Notes under the pieces: model-generated
Told to the model about the DNA's origin: nothing
What the model saw: only the letters and a program-made list of their open reading frames with translations
Databases searched by the model: none
Shown: one piece after another, positions 1-12,068 of the stretch
Numbering within the stretch: position 1 is the first letter of the stretch
Layout of the letters: each line of letters opens with the position of its first letter
Origin: Fallopia convolvulus
Taxonomy: Eukaryota > Streptophyta > Magnoliopsida > Caryophyllales > Polygonaceae
DNA length: 64,000 nucleotides
Reading direction: 5' to 3'
Assembly (NCBI GenBank): GCA_964016875.1
Contig: OZ024719.1
Span: 28,649,877 to 28,713,876 of the forward strand
Position numbers and translations under genes: made by a program

Positions 1-790
1 TCCTTATGGGCTGGACTTGGACCGCATTATACAGCTTGAAAGTATATATCGATCCTCAGTCGAGTTACCAGTATTCTACTGATATTGTACGGACCTACCC
101 AAAAACTGAGATTGTAAAGAAACCGTCTTTCTGCCCTTATAAAATTAGGAGATTTGGTTCTTTTCCATAATTAGGCGGCAGTTTTTGTAATTGTGACTAA
201 GTGTGTAATCCAATAATTATATCAATTCCCATAAAGTTATTCTATACCTTTTACCTTTTAGATGCTTTCCAATATCTATTTCCTCTTTGTTTTTTTTAAA
301 ATCTTTTATTTTTGGATATGATAAATTCTTATACATGTTTTTAGAATATAGGATATAAAATCTCATTATTAAACAATCTTTTATTTTTGGATATGATAGA
401 TAGGAATATTATTAGGATAATTTTTATGCTATCATACAAATTCTAAAATATTTATTTTATTTTTAGATAGAATCGTTTTTTAACTAAGAAGATATCTTAA
501 TTGAATCTTTTATTTAAGAAAAACTCGTACAAGGTACGGGAATACATACTAGTTTCTATTCTATTATAAATGTGTATGTAACTTTTGATCCTACCCATCC
601 AATTTTATAAAAAAATTGATCATGTGGGTGTAATAATCCGTTTTTTCCGGCCGCTTGATTTACTATCGTACGGCTTTTATTAATTCATTATTTCTTAAGA
701 ATAATTTTGTTATTTTAATGTTCCTCGAAATTCGTGTCGTTATTGCTTAGCTCTTAAATAATCTCGGGGACACCATAAAAATATATATTC
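1..790. other. AT-rich intergenic sequence
   Basis: No coding region, terminal repeat or RNA gene is supported here. The stretch is AT-rich with short homopolymer runs. One small local duplication is visible: a phrase reading cttttatttttggatatgat occurs near 303 and again near 378. I see nothing else that can be named. Confidence 0.5.
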
Positions 791-1078
791 TTGGAAAAGC
801 GTGCTCGACTTAAGTGATATGTGGATGTAAATGGGTAATTTTGACATGTCTCGAAAAATGTGTCCAAGTTACTTCGCTTGTAAGCAAGCTCGGATAAGTT
901 TGTTTCTTAGTTGTGAAGAAAGCTCGTATACATATTGGAAAAGCGTGCTCGACTTAAGTGATATGTGGATGTAAATGCGTAATTCTGACATGTCTCGAAA
1001 AACGTGTCCAAGTTACTTCGCTCGTAAGCAAGCTCGGATAAGTTTGTTTCTTAGTTGTGAAAAAAACTCGTATACATA
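791..1078. repeat. 144-bp tandem duplication
   Basis: Two adjacent copies of a 144-bp unit lie at 791-934 and 935-1078. Both begin ttggaaaagcgtgctcgac and end with ctcgtatacat. They differ at only a handful of positions, for example gggtaatt versus gcgtaatt and gaagaaag versus gaaaaaaa, so the duplication is fairly recent. No reading frame runs through it. Confidence 0.9.
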
Positions 1079-1133
1079 ATAAAACAAGGTTTTAAACATT
1101 GGATGACTTGAAGTCAAGTAAATTAATCCAAAA

Positions 1134-1345
1134 ACACCATGTCCCTTTAAATAAATTTACGGAAATGCTATTTCCATATTCCTTTTCCAAAAAAACCATG
1201 ACCCTTTAGATAAATTTACGCAAATGCCATTTCCATATTCCTTTTCAAAAAAACCATGTCCTTTAAATAAATTTACAGAAATGTCATTTCCAAAAAAAAT
1301 CATGCCCCTTTAAATAAATTTACGTAAATGTCATTTCCATATCCT
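1134..1345. repeat. Degenerate tandem repeat, unit about 50-65 bp
   Basis: Four imperfect copies of a unit carry, in order, an A-run, ccatg(t/a)ccctt, taaataaatttac, and gaaatgycatttcc. Spacing varies because the ttccatattccttttc segment is missing from one copy. This looks like a minisatellite within AT-rich intergenic DNA. No coding content is seen. Confidence 0.75.
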
Positions 1346-1800
1346 ACACTTCTTAGTTACTGTTAAAATGAAATCTTCGTCTTATAATCGCCGCGCAAGT
1401 CATTAAAAACAAACAAAGAAGCTGCTTTCCAAAAAAAATGGAAAGGTGTAAAGGACTAATAAATATGAATTGCAGATGTTGTATACGTTCATAAATTAAT
1501 AAAATTATAATGTTAGAAATTTTTACAAAAAAATGACAAGAATATGTAAATATGTTCACAAATTGAAAAAACCTAATCATTCCACAAAAACCTCGAAAAA
1601 TAAATAAATAAACTGGGCATCCTTTTTTCCTGAATTTTAACGGGTTTTTTTTTTCTAGAATTCTTCTTTTTCTGTATGTATACTACCTATTCACAAGCCT
1701 TTATCTGATTGATTCCTCCTACTCGAGAAATTAAACAAAAAAAAAGAAACCAAACAAAAAGAATCGATTTCCGCTTTCTTCCCTTTTGTTTGGGAGGGTA
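1346..1800. other. Downstream flank of the YUCCA pseudogene, no gene seen
   Basis: AT-rich sequence lying 3' of the minus-strand YUCCA pseudogene stop codon. There are only short chance reading frames. Any old 3' untranslated region of that gene would fall here, but no convincing polyadenylation signal could be singled out among the many A/T runs. Confidence 0.4.
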
Positions 1801-3060
1801 TCAGAACGTTAAAATGCAACGACGAAGGCGGGGAACGGTTTGCTTTTTGTGTTTAGTCTCCTCCTTCCAGACTTTGGTAATATCATCAGCAATCTTAACA
1901 GCATCCATGGAAACACCGGATAGCCCTCTCCTTGTGAACCCAACGGCATAGAGTCCTCGTTTCCCTTTCCAGCTGTTTGGAATCGATGCCTTGGGAAACC
2001 CATTCTTGTCAAACCAGTCACTCTCCTGAAGCCAGTAAGGCACGTTGCTACGGTAGCCAGTAGCCAGAACGATGGCATCGATATCGAGAATCACGCCATC
2101 TACGAGCTCCACACCATTGCTCAAGAACCTGTCGATTCCGGGCACTACTCTGATTTGGCCTGACCGAATCTTGGACAGCGCCCCAATGTCGAGAACCGGG
2201 GTTTTCCCCTGCCTCTTCTTCAGCTCCAACGGGCCTTTCGATGGCCTCTTAAGCCCGCAATTCTCGATATTTCCGAAAACTAGCCATGCAAGGATCAGGA
2301 GAAGCTTGTCAACTAGCCATAGAGGAAGCCATTTGAGCAGCAAAGTCGCCAGCTCGAACGTCGACCTCCCTAAGACTTCCTTGAGCACAAAACCAATTAG
2401 CATAAACGGTTAAGAGGTCTCCGGTTCGACTCTCACAGAGAGTGCCGTTCACCAAAAAAATTATCAACCAACTCACCGAGCTGCGACAGACCATGGAAGG
2501 AACAACATTGTGATCGGAGAGATCGAGCGAGACTTCCATGCCGGAGTTTCCGCATCCAACAACAACAACTCTCATCCCCTGAAACTCCTCCCCGGACCTG
2601 TAATCACAGGCGTGGATCACTTTTCCGGCGAAGTCGCCGAGGCCTTCGATCTCGGGGATGACCCGCTCGGCGTTCTCGCCGGTGGCCACCACCAGCCACC
2701 GGCACATGTACGCCACGGTCTCCCCCGATCGGACGACCGTCTTGACCCTCCAAACCCCGAGAGTCTGGTCGTACTCGGCCGACTGCACGGACTCGTTGAA
2801 CTGAGGCTTGATTTGGAAGGCGTTGGCGTAGCTCTGCAGGTAGGAAACGAACTGGCTCTTAGTAGGGTAAGGATGGGCAGTTTGGGAAGTTGGCAGAATC
2901 GCTTGGGGAGGTGGAGCTTGAGGTGGTCGTAGGTGCGTTTTTGCCAGAGGGAGGCGATGCAGTCCGCCCTGTCGATCACCACAAAGGGCACGCCTTGTTC
3001 CCGGAGGCACGCTCCCACCGCCAGCCCCGATGATACATGCTATGTCACTAGAAGCACACA
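1801..3060 (-). pseudogene. YUCCA-type flavin monooxygenase pseudogene (indole-3-pyruvate monooxygenase family)
   Basis: Members of this family use FAD and NADPH to convert indole-3-pyruvate to auxin. Seen here: an N-terminal part in one frame (about 3018-2872; GACLREQGVPFVV, then LHLPKRFCQLPKLP), a shift to another frame at YPTKSQF (2869), the NADPH-binding GCGNSGMEVSLDL, and an exon ending at RSS (2477). After a 97-bp gap with GT...AG ends (2476-2380) come EVLGRSTFEL, the family hallmark ATGYRSNVPYWL, and a stop at 1801. Two lesions disable it: a short deletion in the FAD-binding GxGxxG loop near 3040, between two ggggctgg-like words, which also changes frame, and a second frameshift near 2870. 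The C-terminal 193 codons are uninterrupted; as far as I recall most YUCCA genes have introns there, so intron loss or a partly processed copy is possible. Family assignment is firm; which paralogue is unknown. Confidence 0.9.
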
Positions 3061-3820
3061 TCAATCCACCGCATCCTATAAAAAGAGAAAGATAAGTAAT
3101 TTTCTTTATTTTCAAATAAAGTTTGAATTTAATAATTTTTCACAAAAATATAAAATTTTAATTAGAAAAGCTAAATCAGTATAAATAACAAAATTGTAAA
3201 TATTAGGTGGGGCCAAAATATTTTTGGTAGCTCGAAAAGCTACAATTTTAATATATAGTTATAAATAAATATATTATTATAACTAATAAATATATATGTT
3301 TTGATTTTTAAGGTAAAATAAGTGAAGTAAAAGTGACCAAAAATATTAAATCTAACTTTTGTAGCCTGGTGTCGTTCAAATTTCTCTCCATATCAAATAA
3401 AGTAATCCAAATTATATAATCGTTACCCGAACATGATACGGCTGTTAAACTAGTACTAATTATAAGTTTGATTATTATGCCTGTGACTCCTATATTAGTA
3501 CGTAGTATGTACCGTAAATGGTTATCCTGTAATTTTAAATGATTGTAGGCTTGAAATGGAGCTTTCGAAAGATGACATATGGTTAGGCAGCTGTTAATAA
3601 AGATAACGAAAACGAAATCGACCATGACCACGAGACGAGGCGATCATATGATATTTATTACTAGGATCACTAGAGCACTATGAACCATAACTACATTATA
3701 TATACTCATTTTAGTATAGCAAGTCCGAAAGTGACTTGTTTGAATTACCGATATGTACCCTATCTACCTCCAACTAAGGCAATTCATTTGTGGATTTTTC
3801 TTTATATATATTTTAACTAA
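3061..3820. other. AT-rich intergenic sequence upstream of the YUCCA pseudogene
   Basis: This stretch would hold the promoter of the minus-strand YUCCA pseudogene, but no defensible TATA box or initiation context was identified. It is AT-rich with no coherent open frame. It ends exactly at the left TSD of the MITE that follows. Confidence 0.4.
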
Positions 3821-4122
3821 GTCCTCGTTTGGTGTAACATATAAATTTAATTTCTGTGAACTTGATTTCCTAGGAAGTAATTTCACGAAAATAAAAATCA
3901 ATGAGAAGTAGAAATTTATGTTTGGTTTAAAATTATGTAAATGGATGATTTAAAAAAATATAATTTAAAACTCAAAGGAAGTAAATCTTACCTATCTTAC
4001 AAGTGCACTTCCTATGGTTCGGATGAAGTACAAATTTCTAAGAACTAAATCCCTGCATTACTAAACATAGATATTAAAGTTATTGTGAAAGATGTCCAAT
4101 TGATTGTGAACCAAATGATGAC
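3821..4122. mobile_element. Tourist-like MITE (PIF/Harbinger type), 302 bp
   Basis: Terminal inverted repeats GTCCTCGTTTGGT (left) and, on the other strand, GTCATCATTTGGT (right) bound a 302-bp AT-rich non-coding segment. Each end is flanked by the trinucleotide TAA (3818-3820 and 4123-4125). A 3-bp TAA/TTA target duplication with GTTTGGT-type ends is the pattern of Tourist/PIF-Harbinger miniature elements. There is no ORF, so it needs a transposase from elsewhere. Confidence 0.8.
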
Positions 4123-4452
4123 TAAATAAGACAAAAGGAATGATACAAGTTAGGAGAATTTATGTGAAAGCAACAATCTTGAAATTGATGGTCGGGTTTG
4201 GCTCTATCAACCCAAAGAAGCTAATTAAGGCCACACCCATCGCCCATTACCCCATGACAAAGGATAGAGTGAAGAATTTAGTTCTTCTTTTTGTTCGTTG
4301 GGCCGTAGAGATAGATGGTGGGCCTGGGTCAGCATCAACTTCGAAGCCCATTGGAAAGGCCCATCAATGTCTATGAGTTGGCAATAAATACACAATTAAG
4401 GTATTTTGCCCACCTTCCCCACTATCCCAGTATCCCCTATGGACCGATCAAC
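4123..4452. other. Short spacer, no gene seen
   Basis: About 330 bp between the MITE and the LINE target duplication. It contains only chance reading frames and no recognisable protein, repeat or RNA. Confidence 0.4.
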
Positions 4453-4510
4453 GGAAGGCAAGTTGTTTTTTTATCGGAGAAACAAGACACGTCCTTGCGA
4501 ATGATAGAAA

Positions 4511-7500
4511 TTAGTCTTGCCTACAAGAGGCTACATAGTCATCCAAAACAATAATAGAAATAAAGCTAGGACAAGAATTAAACACAATTCGTTGAGAGTC
4601 AATGGAAATAGCATGGTTAGCAAGACAATCTGCAACACCATTAGCCGACCGCCGAACATGGGAGAGCTTAATCTGCCATCTGTTGTGGTTGATCATGGTT
4701 TGACATTTCTTGATAAGCCAGAGATCAGGGTGAACTGTCAAGCTTTGCATCATGATCAACTGAATCGCCTCATTTGAATCAGTCTCCACTGATGTCTCTT
4801 TGTTTGGTGGTGTTTTTATATATGATTTCCTTTGTAAATATGTTTCTTTTTCCCCTTTTCTTGTATGTTTTGTTCCTTTTTAGCTTAGTTCCCGTATTTC
4901 TATGAGATTCGGAGACTATGCACGTTTTATGTGTTTTGTAGGTGTTTTGGCATGGATCAAGGGTCGTTTTGAAGGAGAATCGGAACATGGAGCAAGGCTC
5001 GAGCTTAAGAGGGAAAGAGAGGAGCAAGCCATGAAGAAGAACAAGAGAAAAGCCAACAAGAAGAAGGTGGAACGAGGTACAGATCGAGCTGGAACCAACC
5101 CCGGACCCGAGATGATTTTTCGACCTCGGACCGACTTGCCCAGTAAGTCGGGCCCGAGGTGCTCCGTGTCGGTCCGAGTCGATCGCTGGCTGGATTGGGC
5201 TCCAAGGCACGAAATTGTAAACTACCACTTTTGCCCCTCATCTATAAAGGCTCTCTTATCTTCTAATTGGAGGAGGTTCCCACACACTAAGAGGGGACCA
5301 ACTCTCAAAAACTCTCAAGAGGATACTTGGAGAGCAAGGAGTAAGGAGAGGAGAAGGAGAAGAGAGGGAATCGGCATAGGAGAAGGAGATTTGATAGGTT
5401 TGGTTGATAGCTTTGCTTTGTTTTGATTTTGTGGATTTGGAAACCTTGGATTGAAGTTTGTGGATTGCTTTTGATTTGTGAATGAAATTTGGCTTTGGTT
5501 TGAGATTGATGATGTTGATTGCTTTGCTTTGTGATTTGTTTGCTTTCTTTGGTTGCCATGTGGAGTAGATCTCCTTGATCTTGGGTTATGGGGGAAAACT
5601 CTAGCTAGGTTGGGCTAGAAACCCCAATTCCATAAGCCTTGAGTGCTTGATCTAGGAACCCACTCTACATAGAGCTACAATTCCTTATGAAAGTAAGGAA
5701 TCAAGGCTTGTGATTGGCAAAGTAACGAAAGTGAACATTTGTCCATCTCAAGACCTTGCTTCGAAGGGGATTTCCCCAATGATCGATGTGTAGAAGTGGT
5801 TGGAATGAGGGTGCAAGCACTCGATCCTATTCCGATCATCACTTATTGCTTGAATTGGGGTGGAAAAGCCTTAATCTACTAGAGATGGAACCCAAAAGCC
5901 CAAGATCTACTTTCAATCTTTGAGTTCGACAAATTCAGCTACATCGGGCCCGACTTGCTCTACGTCGGTCCCGACTTCCCTCTTCGTCGCCAACATCGGG
6001 TCCGACGTAACACTTGTGTCGGTCCCGACTGTTCTCTTTGTTTTCCTTTGTTTTAAGTTCTCCTTTCCAGCTTTCTAGTGTTTAGGCACCTCAATCGAGT
6101 AGATTTCCCGAGCGTTCGACACCCACCACGTCCTACAACGGGGTCGGGTTATAAATTGTATCTCTAGACCCTCGCATTCGTGAGCGATCATCCACCACTA
6201 ACCTTGGCACGTCAAATTGAGCAGCAAATTGTTGGGTCATGCGCAGCTCCGCCGTCAGACTCGAGCAAACCCCAATTTTAGCCGAAAAATCTGCTCATGA
6301 AATCGTGATTGTTGTCCCAGATAAGGCCACCAACACCTGCCATTCCCGGATTGCCTTTTGAGCAACCATCGACGTTGATCTTGCACCGGTCCAATGGTGC
6401 ATCAATTAGCTGAACACACAATGCTTGGGATCACAATATTGACCATTTGCATTTTCGACTTAGAAGCCCAGTAAGCCTCACTAGTTGACACCACAACGAC
6501 GTAAGCCGAAGATGCTCATCAACCCTATTAAACACAAGCTTATTACGGCATTTCCAAATATAGCAAATCATAGTCACCACCTGAGTGCAATCCTTGTCAT
6601 TTTCCCTTATTAACCTACTCAACCACACATGAAGATCTTGGTCCAAGAAGAAATTAGCAGGGGGTTTGTTGCCAAACAAGGTCATCCACACATCATGAAT
6701 TGGTGCACAATCTCTGATTAAATGGAGTTCAATTTCCTCATCCCGACACCTCGGACAATGAAGGGAGTTCGTCATATGTCATAGAAAACGGTTAGCATTA
6801 CACAAGATGTTGTTATTAGCAAGCAAATACAAGAAATTGCACACATGTTGTTGTGTAGGGACTCTCCAAAGGCCAGCCCAGTTGAACTGCATGATGTTTG
6901 CAGCAAGTGTCGAGGCGCGAATTAATCGCATAGCTGAACTAGTGGAGAAATTTCCATTTGGATTAGGGACCCAAAACAGTCTATCCATAGCCTCCAAATT
7001 GTCATAAACACGACAAGCTATCAGCTTCAATTTTTAACTCTCAGAAAGAAAAGGTGTCAACAGATCCCAATTCCAATCAGTTCCAGACCAACAATCAACA
7101 ATAGTTAGTCCAAGGCGCGATTCCGGGACCTGGTTTACATCCAAGTCAATAAGTGGTGTCTCCTCAACCCAACGATGGAGCCAAAAGAGTGTCGAGCGGC
7201 CATTCCCCACTGTCATTCTCAAGCCTTTACTTAAGATATCTGAGCCATGGACAACACCCTTCCATAAATGAGACAAGCGAGTGCTATTCATGAACATATC
7301 AATGTCAGATCGCCCTTGACAGTATTTCCCTCTCAAAACCCTACCCCAAAGTGAGGTGGGCTCCTGAAGGATTCCCTAACCCAATTTGGCAAGCATCGTC
7401 GTGTTGGAATGCCTCATAGATCGAAGTCCCAGGCCGCCCTCACATTTTGGGCATGAAATTTTGTCACGGGAAAGGAGATGAATTGTCTTCTCAGCTTCCG

Positions 7501-10009
7501 ACGAGCCCCAAACAAAATCATAAACGAGGCTATCAACAAAATCGCATATGGCCTGAAGAATCAGATTTGTTTGCATAGCATATAACGACAATTGGTAAGG
7601 ACCGAATTTGCAAGGGTAGTTCGGCCAGCCATTGACAATGTCTTAGTATGCCACCCACGAATACGAGAGGAAACTCAATCAAGAATGGAACGATACTTAT
7701 CATTTGTAAGACGGTCGCAGATCGTTGGAATCCCGAGATAAGTGCCCACGTCCGAGACAACATTGATAGCCATAAACTGGCATGTATCAGCTCGAACTGA
7801 ATCGCGAACTTTCTTAGAGAAAAAGATAGAGCTTTTATCATCATTAAATCTTTCGAAAGAAAGGTTGCAAAATTGATCAAAGCAACTTTTAATAACTTCG
7901 ACCTGAATCGTTGATGTTTCAGCAAACTAGATCAAATCATCGGCAAAAAAACAAGTGTGATAAAGACACCCCCCAATCACAACTAGAATCCATCGACCCG
8001 CCTGAACAACATCCTGAATAATGAGGGTCAGTTTTTCCGTACATAGAACAAAGATATACAGCGAAAGCGAGTCACCTTGTCTCACACCACACGAGGACGA
8101 AAAGAGCCCGCAGAAGTGTTATTCCAATGCAAGTCAACCTGCCCTTCACATTGTGTCTTCATGATAAGATGAATTAGTCTAGGAAGAAGATGAGCCTCGA
8201 CTAAAACGTCCTCCAAGAAACTCCACTGAATCCGATTATAGGCTTTAGCTAAATCGATTTTAAGAAGCATCCATCTCGTAGTCCCATTGTAAGCAGACAG
8301 AGTATGGATAACCTCCTGCACTATAACCACATTGTCAACAATTTGATGCCCTAGAATAAAACTTGCTTGTGTCGGATGGACTAATCAAGATAAGACCGAC
8401 TTAAGGCGCTGGACAGTTGCTTTGGTAACAATCTTGTAAATTACATTGAGCTGCGAGATAGGTCAATAATGTGATGGCTGCGTCGGGCTGTCAATTTTAG
8501 CTATTAAGGTCATGATGGTGTTTCCAAAACCCACCAGAATTTCACCAGACTTCAGCACATGGAGAGCCAAATTCGTAGTTTTCTCCCTCACGAGAGTCCA
8601 GTTATTTTGATAGAATAAGGCCGGGAATCCGTCAGGCCCCGAGGCTTTTCACGGTCTCATAAATTTAAGAGCGGTCGTGACATCCTATGTCGTGAAATCA
8701 TCATTCAGCCCAGCAAAATCAGAGTCGGAGATTGGCATGAACAAGGACTAAATAGGCGTCTGCGTTATGTTACTCACAATATGTTCAACAGTAAAAAGCT
8801 CGGAAAAATAATCGAGGATCAATTTCTTTAAGTCCTGTTCTGCTGTGATCCAAACACCATCATCATTTTGCAACATGGTAACACACGAGGCCTGACGTCG
8901 AATCATAGTAGATAAGTGGTAAAACCGCGTATTACGGTCTCCATCAATAAGAAAATTGGCTTGCGTTTTCTGAAACCACAAAAGTTGTTCTTGGTTGAGA
9001 ACATTAACAAGTTCACTACAAAGAAATTTTTCCAACTCCAAAAGCCGTTGCGATGTTCTTTCCGCCAGCTCTTTCCGTGCCCCAGTAAGCCACGCCCCTA
9101 GTTTACTCGGTGGAAAATATTAACATAGACTTCTTTGTTCGAAGTAGTTAACGCCCCCGCAAGAGACGATAACGAGGTTGATAGATCAATCGAGTTGGAC
9201 TAATGAGAGTCCAAAAAAGGCTTGAAAGATTCATGGAGCATCCAACATGCTTGGAAACGAAAAGAGTTGTTGCGACTGTGATTCAAAGCATAATGAATCG
9301 TTTTGATCAAGAGAGGAAGATGATCTGAATAAGGAGCAACCAAGTGCTGAACTGAGGAAGAAGGGAACCGATTAGCCAAAGATTCAATACAAAGTGCTCT
9401 ATCCAATCGAGCTACATTACGGGTTTCAATTGTATTCCTAGTGGACCACGTGAAAGGCGGCCCCGAAAAACCAAGATCAAGAAGCTGAAGAGAATCAATC
9501 CAATCACAAAAGGTTTGAGAAGCAATATTGATACCCACTGAAGAAGTTGACCGCTCATTCGGTCATGTGGTAGCATTAAAATCATCGGCTAGAAGCCCAC
9601 TACGATTGTTCAACTGAGCTAAATTCTGGAGATGACCCCACAGATCCATACGACGAGCTAGGTTATGTGCTGCATAAATTGCCGAAAGAAGCCATGGTTC
9701 ATCACCCGGACGACTGATTTCAACAGTAATATGTTGGCGGTGGAGAGAAACGGGAGTAACCAACACATTAGATGTCTTCCAAAAGAACCAAATACCACCC
9801 GCAAAGCCATCCACCTCAACACGCAACATGCCATCATAATTAATACGACTACATATCTCATGAGCACGAGCACCACTTATGTGGGGCTTGATAATACATA
9901 AAACACTAGGACGGTGGATCTGGATAAGTTCTCAAATGGAGTTACGGAACAGAACATTCCCGGCTCCCCGAACATTCCAAATCATGAGGCTGATATTATT
10001 CATACACAT
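4511..10009 (-). pseudogene. LINE ORF2 (endonuclease, reverse transcriptase, zf-RVT, RNase H), degenerate
   Basis: ORF2 carries out target-primed reverse transcription. Domains run in order on the minus strand: apurinic-type endonuclease starting near 10003 (ISLMIWNVRGAGN; later PPFTWS and YSDHLPLL near 9450-9300), reverse transcriptase (LLKIDLAKAYNRIQW near 8260; FADD catalytic box near 7935, followed by a stop codon), the zf-RVT segment (RVPTQQHVCNFLYLLAN near 6850, then CPRCRDEEIELHLIRDC near 6740) and a plant-type RNase H (KINVDGCSKGNPG near 6390, ETDSNEA near 4780, SANGVADCLA near 4640). Numerous stops and frame changes occur throughout. The RNase H is interrupted by the solo LTR between the second and third catalytic acidic residues; removing the LTR and one duplication copy rejoins the frame there. 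Confidence 0.92.
4790..6190 (+). mobile_element. Solo LTR, 1401 bp, inside the LINE (TSD TCCAC)
   Basis: The segment begins TGATGTCTC and ends GAGCGATCA, the TG...CA form of an LTR. The 5-bp word TCCAC occurs immediately before (4785-4789) and after (6191-6195) it, a perfect LTR-retrotransposon target duplication. It contains a TATA-like box (tctataaagg near 5240) and short repeated GTCGG/CCCGAC words around 5130-5170 and 5950-6030. No gag or pol is present, so recombination between two LTRs has probably removed the body. The length and TGATG start suggest a Ty3/gypsy element of Athila/Tat kind, but lineage is inference. The long frame at 4902-5426 is not treated as a gene because it lies within the LTR. 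Confidence 0.92.
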
Positions 10010-10447
10010 AATAGAATCAATAAGGGGGCCAAAAATAGGTAGCAAAGGATTATCAATTGTGACCATATAGACAACAATTGCTTCAGCCAGACTGTAAAGA
10101 GCATTAACAGTCACGCTAGGCATGGAGATTCTACACAACAACGGATGTGACTCTGCTATTATCGATAGAGGTCGACCCTCATCTTGTTTGCCAGTCGAAG
10201 AAGGGTTGGCATTCGTGGGCACGGGATCAAGTCCGATATCAGGAGGCTTTGGCTGATATGAACAATCTCAAAGAACACCGATGTTATATTTTGGATCTCC
10301 GGTGGAAGAGCCATTGGCATTCGATGTGGGGACAAGGTTGAGTGCGGTAGGTTCTTTCACAGAAGAAGTCGTAGGTGTGATTAGGGTTGAGGATTGGGCA
10401 TTAGTTTGCGGAACTATCGTGGCTTGTTCAACAAGTAATTGGGCTTT

Positions 10448-12068
10448 TTATATTTTCGTCGAATTGGCAAGCATAACTGGCTTAGAAGATAGTGGATTGG
10501 CCTCGTTTAGATAAGGAAAGAGAATTATTTTTTGATATTTTTTCTCCTTCTTATCCTTATTTTTTGGAAGAGGTTTTTCCATATCTTTTCCTTCCCAATT
10601 TTTAGATGGAACCTGCCTTATTGTAGCTTCTCGACTCACCGAATCTTTAGCCACAATGTCTTTGCAGACCTGGCCCACCGCTTTAGACGCAACAATCTTC
10701 AAAGCTTTTGGATCAGCCGTTTCTTGCTCGACCGGGACATGGATCGGGTTTGGAGAAGTTTGGCCCAGTTGACCCGGGTTTTCCCCTCTAGTCATCTTAG
10801 TTTCACCACCCTCGAACATCAGCACCGCAAATCTAGAACCCAAGCCATGGCTTGTCGAACTCATGTCGCTTGGATTCCCAAGTACTTGGCCTTGGGTTAG
10901 TGCCTTAGTAGAGGTCTTTGGTGAGCCCGACCCGGGAATAGGATTTCCCGAATTACCCTCCCTTAGTTGGTTCTGGTTGGTACTAGGTTTACGCATAGGC
11001 TTGACCACTTTCATCCATGGGCCAAACGTATCCACACCATGTTGGGACTCCAACTCTTTAGTTGGGTTATGTGGGCTTTCCAATCGGAAGATCATTTGTT
11101 TCCTCAGCCTCTAATGCTTTCAGTTCAGGATAGTTCTCTTTTGCATGACCAATACACCCACATTCGAAACATAGCATATGTTTTCCTTCATATTGTACTG
11201 GCCAAGTGCGACCCTTGTGCCGATACTTGGACAAGAGATATTTGGATAAATCTAGTTGCATGCCAAACCTGACAAATTGCCCGCGATTAGCTGCAACTGT
11301 GGTGCGATCAATTCTTGTTACCTGACGAATAAGTTGGCCAACACGTTTGATGAAAGTGCCATTGAAACACTCCAATCTCAATCCAAGGACCCACACCCAA
11401 GCCGATAGGAACTGTTGTTTATCAGTATATGGATCGAAGTTTGGCTTCCATCTTTGGATCATAAAATAGTTGTCACGTATCATCCATGGCTCCTGGGTTA
11501 AGATATGGTGATAGTCATCATCATTAGCGAAACATGCGACATAATGGGCATTTCCGATGTCAACAAGAGTCAAGTTTCCTTTTAACTCCCACTTTTGTTC
11601 CAATTTCTTTTTCAAAGTGGTGTAGCCTGGTCCCCGATTGAATGTATGGATACTGAGAGCCTTTTCCCAAGGGCATCACATCTCTCTTTTCTCTGGAGCA
11701 GTGAAGCAAACAGCCGGGAATAATGGATCATCTCCCTCATCATCAATGTCATTATCAGTATCCTACAAATCTAGACGCTCCAGCCTGATTGCATCCTCTA
11801 TATCAGCAATAGCTTGAGACCCTTCATTGACAATCCCTTTGACTATAGCGTCTTTGAAAGACAGTGGATTCGCTCCAGCAGGGGTTTGATGGCCAGTAGA
11901 TTGTTTTCCCGGACTTGTGACCGTCGGATTGGCTGGTGGTGGTGTCGCAAAAGTAGCCAGTGGGATAGACGGTGAACCAACAGGAGGACTTGGGTTGAAT
12001 ATCTCCGTCGATGTGGAATAAATATCAGGTGGTGGAGGTGGATTTGGTGCGGCACTCGGCGACGCCAT
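10448..12068 (-). pseudogene. LINE ORF1 (DUF4283 plus CCHC knuckle), degenerate
   Basis: ORF1 of plant L1 elements encodes an RNA-binding protein that packages the element RNA. The start ATG at 12068 opens a proline-rich N-terminus (MASPSAAPNPPPPPDIYS). A second frame (11615-11067) holds the DUF4283-like domain, recognised by QEPWMIRDNYFMIQRW and a following CFECGCIGHAKENYP, which is a CCHC knuckle with its last cysteine replaced by tyrosine. A third frame (11095-10448) is the low-complexity C-terminal tail. At least two frame changes and a gap around 11620-11760 separate the pieces. The 5' UTR from 12161 is about 93 nt. Confidence 0.88.

Noticed and set aside
2072..2413. Plus-strand frame over the YUCCA pseudogene
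   Set aside because: It is the reverse shadow of the C-terminal YUCCA exon, which has clear family motifs on the minus strand.
2405..2440. tRNA gene on the plus strand
   Set aside because: Only a B-box/T-arm-like word is present; no cloverleaf with acceptor stem or anticodon arm could be drawn.
4902..5426. 174-codon open frame
   Set aside because: It lies wholly inside the solo LTR bounded by TCCAC duplications, is low-complexity (Lys/Arg/Glu-rich) and runs across the TATA region.
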